Source of the DNA: Pseudoscleropodium purum
Lineage: Eukaryota; Streptophyta; Bryopsida; Hypnales; Brachytheciaceae
Assembly (NCBI GenBank): GCA_963969395.1
Contig: OZ017798.1
Location: 12,330,173 to 12,394,172, forward strand
Reading direction: 5' to 3'
Length of the DNA: 64,000 nt
Part shown: positions 1 to 11,848 of the stretch, piece by piece
Layout of the letters: every line of letters starts with the position of its first letter
How positions within the stretch are numbered: the stretch's first letter is position 1
Notes under the pieces: generated by a model
The model's input: the letters and a program-made list of their open reading frames with translations, nothing else
Database searches by the model: none
Told to the model about the DNA's origin: nothing
Translations under genes and position numbers: made by a program

Positions 1-900
1 AATTTTTTAATTCATAAATTTTTTGAAATTTAATAACTTTCACACTTTAGGTCCCAATGCTACAAAACAAAAAATGTGCACTCCTCCTAGCCAAGGGCTT
101 TTTGGTAGTACTAAGAACATGACCAAGAAATGCACAATCCAAGAGATTTCAACATAACAAAACAACGAAACTTAAAGATATGGACTAGTTTGCCTTGTGC
201 TATTGTCACAGTCAAAAGAAGAGAAAAAGTAATTTTCTAATTTTTTAAAATTCATAATAACTTTGAAATTCAATAACTTTCGCATCATAGGTCAAAATGC
301 CTCAAAACAAAGCTTGTACACCCCTCTTTGCTAAGGACTTTTTGACTGTATCCAAAATGCAATTGGAGGACGCACAATTTGGGAAATTTCAATGTAAGAA
401 ACAAAACAAACAAAGAAACAACCTAACTTAAGATATACACTAGTGTGCCTTGTGCCATTGCCACAAACAAAATAAAAGTAAAAATATTTTTTTCATTTTC
501 TTTAATACATTAAAACTTTGAAATTTAACAATTCAAATTTTAAATTAAAAGAATCCATAACTTCTACACTGTATATTTAAACCTTAAGAAATTAGCATAA
601 ATAGAAAACCTTACCTATGAAGGAGTGCAAAGACTTTGTTTTGTGGGGTTTGGACTTGCAATGAAAAAGTTATGAATTTTTCAAAATAAAGAATAATTTA
701 ATTCTATTTTTTGATTCATAAAAACTTTGAAATTCAATAACTTTTGCACCATAAGTTGAAACACCATGAAACAAAGTCTATCCACCCTTTTGAGCAAAGA
801 GCTTTCAAACTATACCAAGAATGCTATGGGATGCCTTACAATTTGTTAAATCTTAGCATATCTAACAAAATAAAGGAAAACAAAACAAACAACCTATCTT
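1..900. repeat. Array of diverged ~240-bp AT-rich repeat units
   Basis: At least three related units begin near 1, 237 and 700. Each has a block reading roughly TTCATAAAAACTTTGAAATTC, then AATAACTTT, a (C/T)ACACCATAGGT-like block, AAACCAAGCCCATGCACCCCT-like text and a GCCAAGGGCTTTTTGA-like block. Units 1 and 2 are head to tail and are joined by a linker containing CTAGTGTGCCTTGTGCCATT. No coding potential is visible. Further copies lie near 9.9, 13.1, 14.9 and 15.1 kb. I do not recognise the family. Confidence 0.7.
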
Positions 901-1071
901 AACACCTAAATGACCAAGCTATGTTTTTTGGCTACATATAAATTTTGGGTAGGTGCATGTAACTAGAAATTTCCATATTTTTGGCCCAAATTTTAATAGG
1001 TGGAGATGAGAAATATCTTTTATATGCACTAAATTTCATGGCATTTGGAAATAGGAGTCAAAAGTTATAGC

Positions 1072-1109
<38 letters not shown>
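1072..1109. repeat. (TA)n microsatellite
   Basis: An uninterrupted run of about 17 TA dinucleotides followed by a T/A-rich tail. It is a simple repeat inside otherwise featureless AT-rich DNA. Confidence 0.95.
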
Positions 1110-1111
<2 letters not shown>

Positions 1112-2560
1112 AAATTTTAAATTTTTTTTTCATAATTGGACATTTGGGCAGATTAGAAAGAAACACCTTTTTCAGAAACAAAAATTTGAAATTAGTTTTA
1201 TAAAGTTATATATACATGGAAAACTTTGAGTCATTCCATTTTGATCAATGAGTCAAAAGTTATGAGGATTTTTTGTTTGGATTCTTTACTCTAAAATAAA
1301 CTTTGAAATCCTTTATCTTACCGAATTTTCAATATTTTTGGAAATAAAACAAAATCATAGAATGTGGATTGTTTATTACAACATTTCAACTATTGGGATT
1401 ATTATTCTTCAATTCCATATTAAAATTCTTGATAATTTAATATTTTGAATCATTCTCTATTACTACCTATTTACTATTTTTTTCCTATATGTTGTATAAT
1501 TCCAAATGATTTGAAAATTTTCAAGCATGTGACCAACTTGATTAGGAAAATTAATCCAAAGAAGCACCACCATTTAGGACATTTTTTCATAGAAAAGTGA
1601 GCTTGTGAAGTGTAGCTGCCTTGCTTTTTGTAAGGCAGAATAGATGATTTTAGTGAATTTGAATGCTTATATCTTGCAATCCACATGGTGAAAATGTCTG
1701 AAATTTTTATCACATGTTTTTTATTCTATGTAATTCAAGATCCTATGGTTACATATGTCAAAAAAATTCAAAAATTCAAGAATTTGGTACTTATACTAAA
1801 AATGGCAGTTTTCAAGCGTTTTTGTTGAAAACATAGTCATGGAACTTTAGGGGTTAAGGGTATGGATGGATGGGGGCGGCGGGCAAAATTCCAGGCCGGC
1901 AGGCAAACAAAATTCCAGGCGGTTTAGGGTGGAACCCTGAAACGATTAGAATGCATTGCTACCGATGTGCAGGCCACTACTGCACTGGAGGTGCTGCGGG
2001 GAGAGGTGCCTGCTGCGGGGAGTGACTTCACTGGACGAGATTCATCGGTGGGAGTGACTCCGCGCGACTCCAAGTCGACATGTGCGTAAGATGACTGACG
2101 CTTCCCAAACGATTCGGTGTTGAAGGCCCTTGATCGTCAACACATTATCGGATGTTCAGCTCGCCATTCGGGCTTCGTCGTTTACATAGCCTGCGGAATT
2201 CTGCAATTCTGCATCCAGGTGAGTACACGGTCTTACCGATTTCGAATTTGTCGGTACTCGTGCCCTGTGCCGTTGTTTGAACCATCGAAGGTCTGAACCC
2301 TAAGCACCTGAGTTTAGAATGCCCTATTGCTGATGAACATAGTCTAGAAGTCATAAAACAGCCTGGTAGTCGACCGACATGGCACTCGATTTTCAGTGGG
2401 CAGTGGAATTGGGAAAGATTCTCCCCGCCATCATAGTTTTTTTTAAATTTTGTTTGATGAGCTGCTGTCGTGGTGTTTGTCTTTTGAGTCTGAATGTGTG
2501 TGCTGCGTGCGTGTGCTGACCAACCGAGGACCACACAGAAGGGGAGGGAGAAATTGAGGA
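1110..2560. other. AT-rich then GC-rich upstream region of the kinase gene
   Basis: 1110-1850 is AT-rich and I see no gene in it. From about 1860 the composition rises sharply, with a short internal duplication of an AAAATTCCAGGC-type block at 1885-1920. The stretch to 2560 is probably the promoter and leader of the kinase gene. The open frames on the minus strand here (for example 2145-2627) have no recognisable domain and low-complexity composition, so I do not call them. Confidence 0.4.
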
Positions 2561-2651
2561 GGGAATTCTTTTCGCCACTTGGGTTCGAGCTCGTTCCTTT
2601 TGGGACATTTTTGCGTGCATTATTCAAGGATTCTTCTCGTTCAAGCCTTTG

Positions 2652-2855
2652 GTGAGGTGATATTTATTATTGATATGCACGATGTTGTGGTTGCAAGTAG
2701 TGCCGTGTTGTGGAATTTTCTATTTCAGTGTTTCATCGAGGCATCCCCTTTTGAATTATCAGGACTGGCATTTATTGTGGTGGTGTAAAACTGTCTAGGC
2801 ATGCATGTGCATTTATTGAGCGCAAGGCTGAAGAATTCTGTTGTCTGTGGTGCAG
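2652..2855 (+). other. Probable 5'UTR intron of the kinase gene
   Basis: A donor TTTG|GTGAGG at 2651/2652 and an acceptor GTGGTGCAG|TCTAG at 2855/2856 frame a T-rich segment just upstream of the start codon at 2873. Leader introns are common in moss genes. The call rests only on the splice-like ends and T-rich composition. Confidence 0.45.
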
Positions 2856-2872
2856 TCTAGTAGGACACAAAG

Positions 2873-5024
2873 ATGGAGACCAAGATCATCAACACCACTA
2901 TGCATGTCTTGGACATCCAGGAGGGTAATTACTGCTACAAACATCTTGCCCATGTACCGTCAATGAAGACATATACCATAGATGTGGACATAAATGCAAG
3001 CTACAGGGAGTATACGCTGGTGATGGTGGGGGACCAGCGTATCATTCTCACCAGCGATGATCTGGTCGACGCTGCAGAGATCAGAGCGTACGAAACGCCC
3101 ACCCGGAAATTAGAATATTGTGTCATCAAAATGCGTGGGTCGAAATATCAGGAAGCGAAAGGCAACATTAAGGTAACTTTAATCCCTAAACCCTACCTTT
3201 AAGGATAGCATTGGTCTTGGAGATAGTTTTTGATGGAAAGTTTGTGTGCACATGGTTGCCCAATGTTTAGGACAAGCTGTCTGGAATCTGTTTCGTATTT
3301 ATTCATGCCTTATGGTTCTTGATGTACGCCAGGACTCGGCTGCTTTTGATGCCGTGAAAAAAGATGCTTCCTCAAGGATGGAAATCATTGATAAATCTCA
3401 AGCAAGTTTGGTGATGCTGTCGAAACAAGTGAAGATATGCCCTGCCCAATGCGAGAACCTCGTCCAAGCTTGCCTCGACGGTGTAAAGGAGATGAAAGAT
3501 GCCTATGATGAGAAGTCTGAAGATGATATGTGGCAATTGTACAGTTCCAAGAAGCTTGGGCAACTCATCAGCTCTTTGGATAAACTCTTGTCTACCCTTG
3601 GGTCCATTCAAGACCTATTGCAGGCTTGTGGGAGAAACTGGGGCAGCATGGCGCTTGTTGTATCTTTGCCATTGCCACCCCCTGAGAGGATGCATTCCAA
3701 GTTTGATATCCTCATCAAAGAGCTCCACTGGAATCTTGAGACGATCCATTATGCACTGCATTTGAACAGAGATGTAGAATTTAGGTGGAATGAAAGGAAG
3801 TTCAGATATGTACTAGAAGGGATCGCTGAGGCCAAAGTGACGGTTGCAGAGGACATGGAACTTGAGCAATCTAGAAGACTTGCCTCTGAAGATCGTGCGC
3901 ATCTGCTATCTCAGCTTGAGAACGGATCGATCTTGGTTCCACAGAACCCTTTGCTTTACTCCTTATGGTGGCTTTCAGAAGTCAAATTTGCAACTGATCA
4001 CTTAAGAGACAAACTTGCGGCAGAATTGAAAAAGAGGCTGAAGGAGACTACTGATTTATCCAATGACTATAGCTCGATTCCGGATTGTTTCTGGATCAAG
4101 ATTGCGGATCTCAAACTTCGTAACAAACTCACTGAAAGTTTTACTTCCAAGTCGGTTTGGAAGGGCGAGTGGTGTGGACAGGCCGTGGCTATCGGCATCA
4201 CAAAATATACCACCAGAGCCGCTGTTGAGAGGGAAGCAGGATTAATGTTGAAGGTGCAGCATGCAAATATTGTGGGTTTCCTTGGTTGTGCTTTCACTGA
4301 TGATGCTCCTCCACCAGTGCGCACTGAGAATGATGAGAAATGCTCGGCAGGTTATCTTGTGATGGAGCTCATGCAGGAGGATCTTTGGCATGTAATTGAC
4401 CGCCGTGCTAAGAGCCATTTTGGGAGCCCTTTTACTTTGGCTGTTGCTGTTGATATCTTGTTACAGATCGCTGGAGCCATGGTTCATATGCACAATCTTG
4501 ACTTTATGCATCGTGACCTGAAATCCGGAAATTGTCTGGTGAACCCGAGGTCTTCCTCAAATTCCAGCTCACAAGTGTTGAATTTTCACGCATTGAAATT
4601 GATTGACTTCGATTTGTCCAAAGAGTTGGATCCAAACGCTGCTATATCTAATCACACAGCTAATTCTGGGACGCGTCGTTGGATGGCCCCCGAAGTTTGG
4701 GGGATACAGATTTCAGATGCCGGCAGTTCGGAGAGGCCATTATATGTTCCATATACGAGGTCTGCAGATGTTTGGAGCTTTGGGATGACTTGCTATGAGG
4801 TTATCACTGGCTTGGTTCCTTTTTACGAATGTGATCTGAATGCTGATTTGATTACGGCGCTACGAGATGGTAAACGACCTTTGATTCCAGCTTCTGTAAG
4901 TTGTCCCGAGGGTTTGAAGGCGCTGATTTCGAGGTGTTGGGCGCTGGAGCCCTCTGACAGACCAGATTTCAAAGACATTGAGAAAGACTTGTGGACCGTC
5001 AAGTATCAGTTAGAAATACAATGA
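2873..5024 (+). CDS. TKL-like protein kinase or pseudokinase with N-terminal small beta-rich module and helical region
   Basis: Two exons, 2873-3172 and 3333-5024, joined in phase 0 (AAG|GTAACT donor, CGCCAG acceptor), give 663 residues. Residues 1-100 form a compact beta-rich module I cannot name. Residues about 101-340 are helical. The kinase domain runs from about 365 to 655, with HRDLKSGNCL (near 493), GTRRWMAPEVW (near 550) and ADVWSFGMTCYEV. Two key positions are unusual. The beta3 motif reads VAIG where the ATP-binding lysine is expected, although a lysine follows three residues later. The magnesium-binding DFG reads DFD (near 525). The glycine loop is also weak. HRD is intact, so activity is uncertain. 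A helical bundle ahead of a kinase-like domain recalls plant MLKL proteins, but this is only an analogy of layout. The gene is 665 bp from the 3' end of the convergent esterase gene. Confidence 0.85.
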
Positions 5025-5689
5025 CTACGAAGTAGTGCAAGCACAAGTCTCGAGTCTTGAAGCTCAGCGTACAAGTTTCTTATAGCTAAAGCTGGATTTG
5101 GATAACATCTTTTCAGTCACCATCCTCCAGACAAACATCAACAAGGTTTGTTGAAAGTGCTAATTGGAGTACTTTGGAGAGGCCATGTCCCCATTCTTCA
5201 AGATGGCGAACGGAAGAAGGGGCGGTCACACAACTGTGACTTCTAATCATTCTGGTTTCAGAGCTCTTGGAGGGTGTCAGTGTGGTCGTTTGCTCTTTCC
5301 CCAGCTTTTGACTATATTTGTTGGACATTACTTGCTCGTGTCAATGTCTCATGTAGATACCGAGTTGTGAATCGCTGGAAGCCTTGCCCCATCCGAGTAC
5401 GGTAGTTCTCAACGTGAATGGGTGCAGAGGGCCTTGTTTTGGGTATCATGCTCAGCAATGCTTTTTTTTTTATCATCACAGTTGTGCTTTTCCTCCCGGA
5501 ATTTTTGCAGCAATGCAAAACCCGACTTGTAAAAGTCACTGTGGATAGAGTTGGCAATAGATAAGGGACATGATCCCTTCTTCTTGTTGTTCTGAGAAGC
5601 CTCCAAACGAATGGTGAATTTTCCTTCAAAAAGAAATTTTACATGGATTTTTAAGTCTCCAGTGCTTGAGCATGCATCATATTCCAGCC

Positions 5690-8600
5690 CTAGTCATTCC
5701 CTGAAGCCACCCCAAGCTCTTCCACCCCCAACCGCTTGATTGAATCCTTGATGTGCGCGATCAGGCCTGCTCCCTCAAATTGCACAGGCCACACATACTT
5801 CACCTGCCACGAAGAACACCGTCACTGCAAGCTTGCAAAAAGACTCAAATGAATTCTACGAAAATCATGTCAACTTAATTGACGTTTTCAGTTTCATTAT
5901 TCCTACAGAAATATGGGAAATGGTATCCATAGACCATGTCCTGCAGAGAAGCTGCGAAACTATGCAATTCTTGAAATGCAGTTGAATGTAACGTAAGCTT
6001 ACATGAAAGTGGTTGTGTGCGAGAAAGGGAATCGTGGCCGAGTGGAAATTCATGTCGACTTTCGTCCAGCTCACTTGCTGCAACCCGCGTATCATTTCCT
6101 CTGGCCCCCAAATGCCAAAAGCAAGAACTCTCCAATCAGAAATAGAATGAATCCACAGAGGTTATATTTACAAGAGGTGACGGAGTCCTTCAACAAGATA
6201 TTAGTGACAGTTGGCCGTGCCATTATCATGATTTTTCTTTCTTAAGCATGACTTTGCATTTTATAATTTTGCCTTTAGCTTGTTTCTATGGATTCTTTTT
6301 CAATTGTCCAAAGTTCCAATCCAAAGTTTTGTGTCTTCAATATATATATTTGCTTTTCGATATGCTCCCAGTGACTATAATTTCCAGTTCTAATTCCACA
6401 CCAATCACAAGATAGAAATAGGTTTGTGGAGTTGTTTACAACATTGAATTGATAGTGTTCTAAGAACTTCAATACCAACTACAATAAATACACATCTTCC
6501 TTTGGTGAATGAAAGAGAAGTTGATTTCAAGTTGTTTAATTAATTTTTAAAGATCTACCTCCAATGCAAATTATTAAGAATCACTAGGTTTGGTATCATG
6601 ACACAAGCTCTCCTTAACCTCTAAGAATTGTGCCGTTCCACTAGGTGGATACTTATTGTTTTCAAGAGTTTAGTGTGGGAGCTATATGGAACAAATTAAA
6701 TAAATCCAAGTACATTGCGACTTTTTTTTGTCTACTCTTTAGTGTTGTCTCTAGTATGGTCACTTGGTACTTCATGATTTTTCTACAAAGATTTTTTATT
6801 TAGATCCTATAGATAAGGGGGAGCAAATTTGCTAAAATAACGATCTTGTAACTAAATTCTTTTGAGGCCATGATTTATTTTGACTAAAGAACTCCAAATC
6901 TACATTCCCTTCCACTAGGGTTTTGAAGTAGTCAATGTGTTTTGAAAAAGGACATTTTAGCCACCCAAACATTACTCTTTACATCCTCTATTATTTATTA
7001 TTTATAAACTTGATTTTTGCAACAAAATATGGGCATTAGTAGAGACTTACCTTCGACAATTTGGTGATAGGAAACCCGACTTGAGCTCCAAGGTGCAATT
7101 TGGGCAATTGCTTTTTTCTTTGCAATTTCTACTTGAAATTTTGGTTTTGTGCTCTCTATTGGAAGACAAAAGGTTTCATTGACAATGTGTTGGTATCCCT
7201 CTAATGACTTATTAGGAGGCTGTAGAAGCAAGAGAGCAAAAGGGAGAAGTTTAGATAGAAGTCATCCTCTCACTCAATATTGTTTTCAATAAAATTGCAT
7301 TCTTTTTGGAGTTTTTAAATAATAAAACAAAGAGAATCTTTGTCACAATCTATGAAAGGTCTCTAAAGGAATGATTAATATTATCATAAAGAGGTCTCTC
7401 ATGATGCAAAAGGAGGTCTCCTAATGATTACTAAGACTAAAAGTTAGAGTGATTCTCTTATAGAAGTTCTTTAACCTCTAAGAGTCCCTAAGAGGAAGGC
7501 AAACATAGATTTTGAGCTTTCGTGACAAAATAAATTATAACATGAGTAGGATCTAAACATCAAATCTTCTTTTCTTCAAGTTTTCCATTTCTTTCCATCC
7601 CTACATGAACTCATTTTGAGCCAACCATCATGCATTGAGCAACCACACTAGTGTTAGGATTTACAATTAGTGTTGCAATCACTAAATATCATTAATGGCA
7701 TAGTGCAATCTCAAGTATGAATAGGAGAAGCATATGGAAAGGAACACACAGTGATAAGCTCAGTCTCTCTTCGGATTGATGACGTCCGCCAACCCACCAT
7801 TTCTGTAAAGACTGTTAAGTATACTTCCAATGTTGAAAGCTCAAGCACTTGCGTACCTTCTCTCACACAAATTCAAATTGTACGTTTCATTGAAGATCCA
7901 ATAGTAATATTTAATGAGTTCATCAGTAGTTTCAGATATTGGCAAGACCCAGTTCAAGAGGATACGATCAAAGCTAACATTCGCATATGTCACTCTAGAC
8001 TGGAAAGCTCCCAGAGCAGATCTGCAATGGCACCAACTCAGAGAGAATCAGGGAATCTGAGGACTGAACTCCCAAGACAACTGAGTCCATGACCAGGAGC
8101 TTCGCATTCAGAAAATCAAGAAAGAAAAGGACGCCAAATCATCTATGGAATGATTTGTTTCAGCAACTTCACCCTCCATTGCTCCAAAGGCAGAAAGTGT
8201 TGGCTGCCATCTCTATAGAAATGACTGCCATATGAAAGTTTCAAGGTCCGTACCAACAGAAAGAGGAAACCATACTCTAAACTTTGGATGATAGAAATGG
8301 AAAGCTACTATAATTGATAACACAGTAGGTTTTGTAGATTGCGCTTAATTAGGGTTTTGCATGGTTGGGAGGCTTACATGAATTGACCTTCTTTGCAGTC
8401 AGTGGCCATGCGTAACAAAAGAGGGCTTTCTTTTGGCTCTCCATCCGTGAGAAAAAGCTGAGTCGCCGTCCTGCCAACGGTGAAAATGGCCGCCAGCTCC
8501 TCCAGAACCGGCATTCCAAAAGCCATTGGTAGCTGTAGCAATCTGCCTAGTTACAATTATGCTGCACACAACGTGTTTGAAGGGGAAATTTGACCCTATT

Positions 8601-10971
8601 CACCATTGATATCAACAAAATCAAATGATTCTATAACATCTACCACGACTAATTCTACAACATCTTACCAAAATTCGTTTCCCAAATCTTAGGGGAGAAT
8701 GCACTTCCAAAACTTTCTTGAAAGGACAGTCACCTTCGACTGAAATTTCAAGGAGAGTTAGGGTACCTGAAATGCTCTAAATTGCTTAAATTCCTTCAGA
8801 TCTTGAGTTCAAGAATGAAAATAATTGTGTGCAGTCAGTTATCGAAGGTAAGTGTAGTAATTGGGAATCACAGTGTGGCTACAGTGGCAGTCAACATGAC
8901 TCTCAACTCTTATGATTCTTGAATGGTCAGTCTTTTTGTTCTCAATTTAAAAACTCAAAAAATGGGGAGACAGTAGCATACCGACTTGCTCCCACGCATA
9001 CCCAAGTGTGGAGTGGCGATGGTGACGAATTGTATAGGCTCCAGACCAGCAATGGTGGAGTCATTAGGGTTGTAGAGATTGGCTATAGCATAACGCTGGA
9101 AAAGGCCTCCAAGAGAGTGGGCCACAAATGAGATCCGTTGTAATCCAGGTTGAGATCTGACGATCTGCCATACCTGCGGTGTCGACGAGGAGACTTTTAG
9201 AACATGATTGAGGGAGAACTAACTCTGGTTCTTAAGTGGAACTAGCATACATTCACTCTTAAACATTACACCAAGCTTCTGGGGCTAAATTTTCAGTGTA
9301 TTTTGAAAACCTACGCCTTTTATTAGACTTAAGAGCGTGTATACTTGTTCTCAAATCAAAACCTACAAAATATTGAGAATGACAAAAAACTACATACCCC
9401 AAATCCTCTTTCATTACGGATTAGAGAATCCACACTCCCAAGCAAAGACGATTGACATTCACTAAGGTACAACACGAGATTGTGCCAGATTGGACATTCG
9501 GTCAGTGGTAGTGCACCTCATCCGCCAAGCGCTTGCCAGCCAAATCCACGCCAATAAATGTTTGAAATGTCGGGTTGGCACTGCTTGCTGCAATGCCAAA
9601 GCAAAGACACGTATTACCTAAAAAGGTCATGCTTTATTCAATTCGAAAATCATAGAGCAGTTGCATCCTTTACTGAGAAACTATTATGGCCTGTGCTGTT
9701 GAGCACAACTACAGTAGAAGAGCAACTTGAGAAGAAATCCAACCTTGTTTTAAATAAAATCTTGATTTGAGATTCAATATGTCCGGATGCGTAGATTTAA
9801 ATCATGTAAACCAAAGTTGATGCACTTCTGCTTCCTCATTGGACTCTCTGATGGTTATTCTTCCTGGCACCATTTTCTACTAAAATTTACTTCAAATTTT
9901 TCATACCTCTTACTTTGTAGATCTACATTACGTGAAACCAAGCGTGTACATCCCTCATCACTAAGGCGTTTCCATCCGTACCTCATGTGCCCTTAAAAAC
10001 CTCAGTCTATGAGAAACAAACAACACAAACAAACTGCCTTCCTTAACGTAACTGAATATTGATCAGGGAAGAAGAACCTACCATGGATTAAAAACCTGCT
10101 CCCAAGCTCACTTCGAAGCACTTCTATCACATCATCCCAATCCTTGGGACTACAAACATCATACACATTCGCAATATTAGGGTTTTCTCTGAAACGAAAT
10201 ACAATCGAAAGTGCCCACAAGATCCGGAAAACCCCTTTCAAGTCTCGCATTATCCAATTGAAAAAGTTCAATGTAAACAGACAGACAGAAACACCCACCC
10301 TGCATTGATACCATGGACGAGCACAAGGAGATGATCTGCCGGCTGCCAAGTTCGCGTCTTCTTCTTCGGAGACCGATGGATTCTGCTGTTGGAGGTGCTA
10401 CTTGTGTCGGGGATAGGTAAAGAAGTACTTGAACTGGGCAAGCTTCCAAAGATTTCACCACTACGCACCATCCCTGCTCGTGCACCTTGGCTCACGGACT
10501 TCACTGCAACACATGGAATACCAATCACATCAGAGAGTGCCGTGGACTGAGTCGACCACAGAGTCCATGAAATTTGTAAATTTGAAAGTTTAGCAATTTC
10601 AAATCCATCAAATTCAGACCAGAGGAATTTACATCGAAACGCCAAACCCCGCAGTACTCGCCATTACCGAGGATTTCCACCACCAGTCTACACATTCTGA
10701 GAGGATTATCAATCGAGAGAAACGCAAAGCTGTAATTTAGGCAAACAACTATTCGATTCTAACCACTCGACTTCGTAATCAACCGTCTTCCAGATAGATT
10801 TACACCAACTTCCAAGCCATCGCAATCACCTTGAAGATCGGACGACAAGGGCCGGCACCTCCGCTGCTGATTCCCAATTGCCCTGCGACTCACTGGCACG
10901 GTGACGAAGCCTCCACAATTCGCCACAGACTCTGCAAGTAGGGAAACGAGAATTCCTGCTTGCAGAGCCAT
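5690..10971 (-). CDS. DUF676-type putative serine esterase/lipase, probably plastid-targeted
   Basis: Eleven exons, all with compatible phases: 10971-10830, 10503-10299, 10188-10082, 9587-9517, 9173-8982, 8532-8378, 8021-7966, 7802-7750, 7219-7051, 6100-6003 and 5803-5690, giving 453 residues. The fold is alpha/beta hydrolase of the DUF676 family. HLLVLVHGIN marks the first strand, GVDLAGKRLADEV precedes the elbow, and FVAHSLGGLF holds the nucleophile Ser (near 195). TPHLGMRG, GRTATQLFLTDG, YANVSFDQMVGWRTSSIRR (Asp near 309) and VDMNFH...FLAHNHFH (His near 412) follow. The first 60 residues are rich in Ser, Arg and Val, poor in acidic residues and look like a transit peptide. That first exon is supported by a CAAG|GTGATT donor and correct phase, not by homology. 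Substrate unknown; related plant proteins are annotated only as lipase-like. Intron 3 contains a copy of the dispersed ~240-bp repeat. Confidence 0.88.
9868..10035 (+). repeat. Diverged copy of the ~240-bp dispersed repeat inside an esterase intron
   Basis: The block GTGAAACCAAGCGTGTACAT, then a CACTAAGG block and AAACAAACAACACAAACAAA align in order with the copies at 15.2 kb and 0.3 kb. It lies within intron 3 of the DUF676 gene (9588-10081). Confidence 0.55.
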
Positions 10972-11458
10972 GAGTTCGATTTCAGGCCAGGGGCATGACA
11001 GGCTCGAATGTGTTTCTTTGGGATCCTTGAAATGGGAGTCTTGTGCTCAGGACAAAAAATTGCATGTGGATATTACACTTTGTCTGTGGAGATTTGCAGT
11101 TCGTGGAAGCAATTGGAGCATCAATTGGCGTGTTACTTTTGCTGGTTATCGATATGCTTGGATTTCGTCCTGATTCCGTGAGATTGCCTGTGTTGGTGTG
11201 CACTCCACGCAAATCGCTGTGGGTCACTTGAAGGAGGCAACCAGTGCGAGCTGCGACCCAGACCCAACTGAACGGCTACCCTCGATTGAAGGTCGCCGAT
11301 GGCGCTCTCAATCTTGCGGGCGAGCATCTCCACCGTCGCCCAGCAACATCTTTCCGGGCTGCTTGCCGAGCCTGCTTTGCCCACCGTCTGCACCGCATGG
11401 CAACTGCGGAGCCAAGAAAGGTCTTTCGTGGAAAACGCATAAGCTTTCACAGTACTAA
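10972..11458. other. GC-rich upstream region of the esterase gene
   Basis: GC content is well above the surroundings and both strands carry open frames of 60-125 codons without a recognisable domain. The most plausible role is promoter and 5' leader of the minus-strand esterase gene that starts at 10971. A frame at 11133-11507 (-) contains a short helix-like stretch (LARKIESAIGDLQSRV) but cannot be supported as a gene. Confidence 0.35.
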
Positions 11459-11845
11459 GAGCATCCCCACTCGGGGGCTGCTGTATCCCTATCCGGATGT
11501 ATTTCATCCGGATAGGGAAGGGCCCCCCCCACTGGAGTGCTGTATCCGTAAAATTTTGGGGAGAGGGGGTCCCAATCCTGTAAACTGGCTCGCGTTTGGG
11601 GAAGAGGGTACTGGTAACCTGTATTCTGAAAATAGAAAAAATTGGTGTCCTCTTACCCTAACAGCTCAGTCATGTCTAGAGAGAGCATCCCCACTCCAGA
11701 GTGATCAGTAACTTCGAGGTTAATATTATACAGAAAGTGGGAATTTTAGGGAATGCCCAGTGCGAGTGGGGTTCCCTACTGCAAGCAACACGGATGGAAA
11801 AAGATGTATAGGGATACAGATAGGGAAGCTGGAGTGGGGATGCTC
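11459..11845. mobile_element. Tourist/PIF-Harbinger-like MITE with TAA target duplication
   Basis: Terminal inverted repeats GAGCATCCCCACTC / GAGTGGGGATGCTC bound a 387-bp non-coding element flanked on both sides by TAA (11456-11458 and 11846-11848). That is the 3-bp duplication expected of PIF/Harbinger MITEs. Similarity extends inward: CTGTATCCCTATCC on the left corresponds to GGATACAGATAGGG on the right. An extra direct copy of the terminal motif near 11684 suggests a composite or rearranged element. Confidence 0.8.
11487..11517. repeat. Perfect 13-bp hairpin inside the MITE
   Basis: CCCTATCCGGATG is followed by the loop TATTT and the exact complement CATCCGGATAGGG. It lies 28 bp inside the left end of the MITE. 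Confidence 0.95.
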
Positions 11846-11848
11846 TAA

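Noticed and set aside
2145..2627. 160-codon minus-strand open frame upstream of the kinase
   Set aside because: Low-complexity composition, no domain, and it overlaps the likely promoter and leader of the plus-strand gene.
8160..8260. Minus-strand text LSAFGAMEGEVAETNHS resembling the DUF676 segment SALGAFQSRVTYANVS
   Set aside because: The true exon (8021-7966) encodes the motif with good splice sites and correct phase. The 8.2-kb match is followed by stops and lies in the intron, so I treat it as coincidence.
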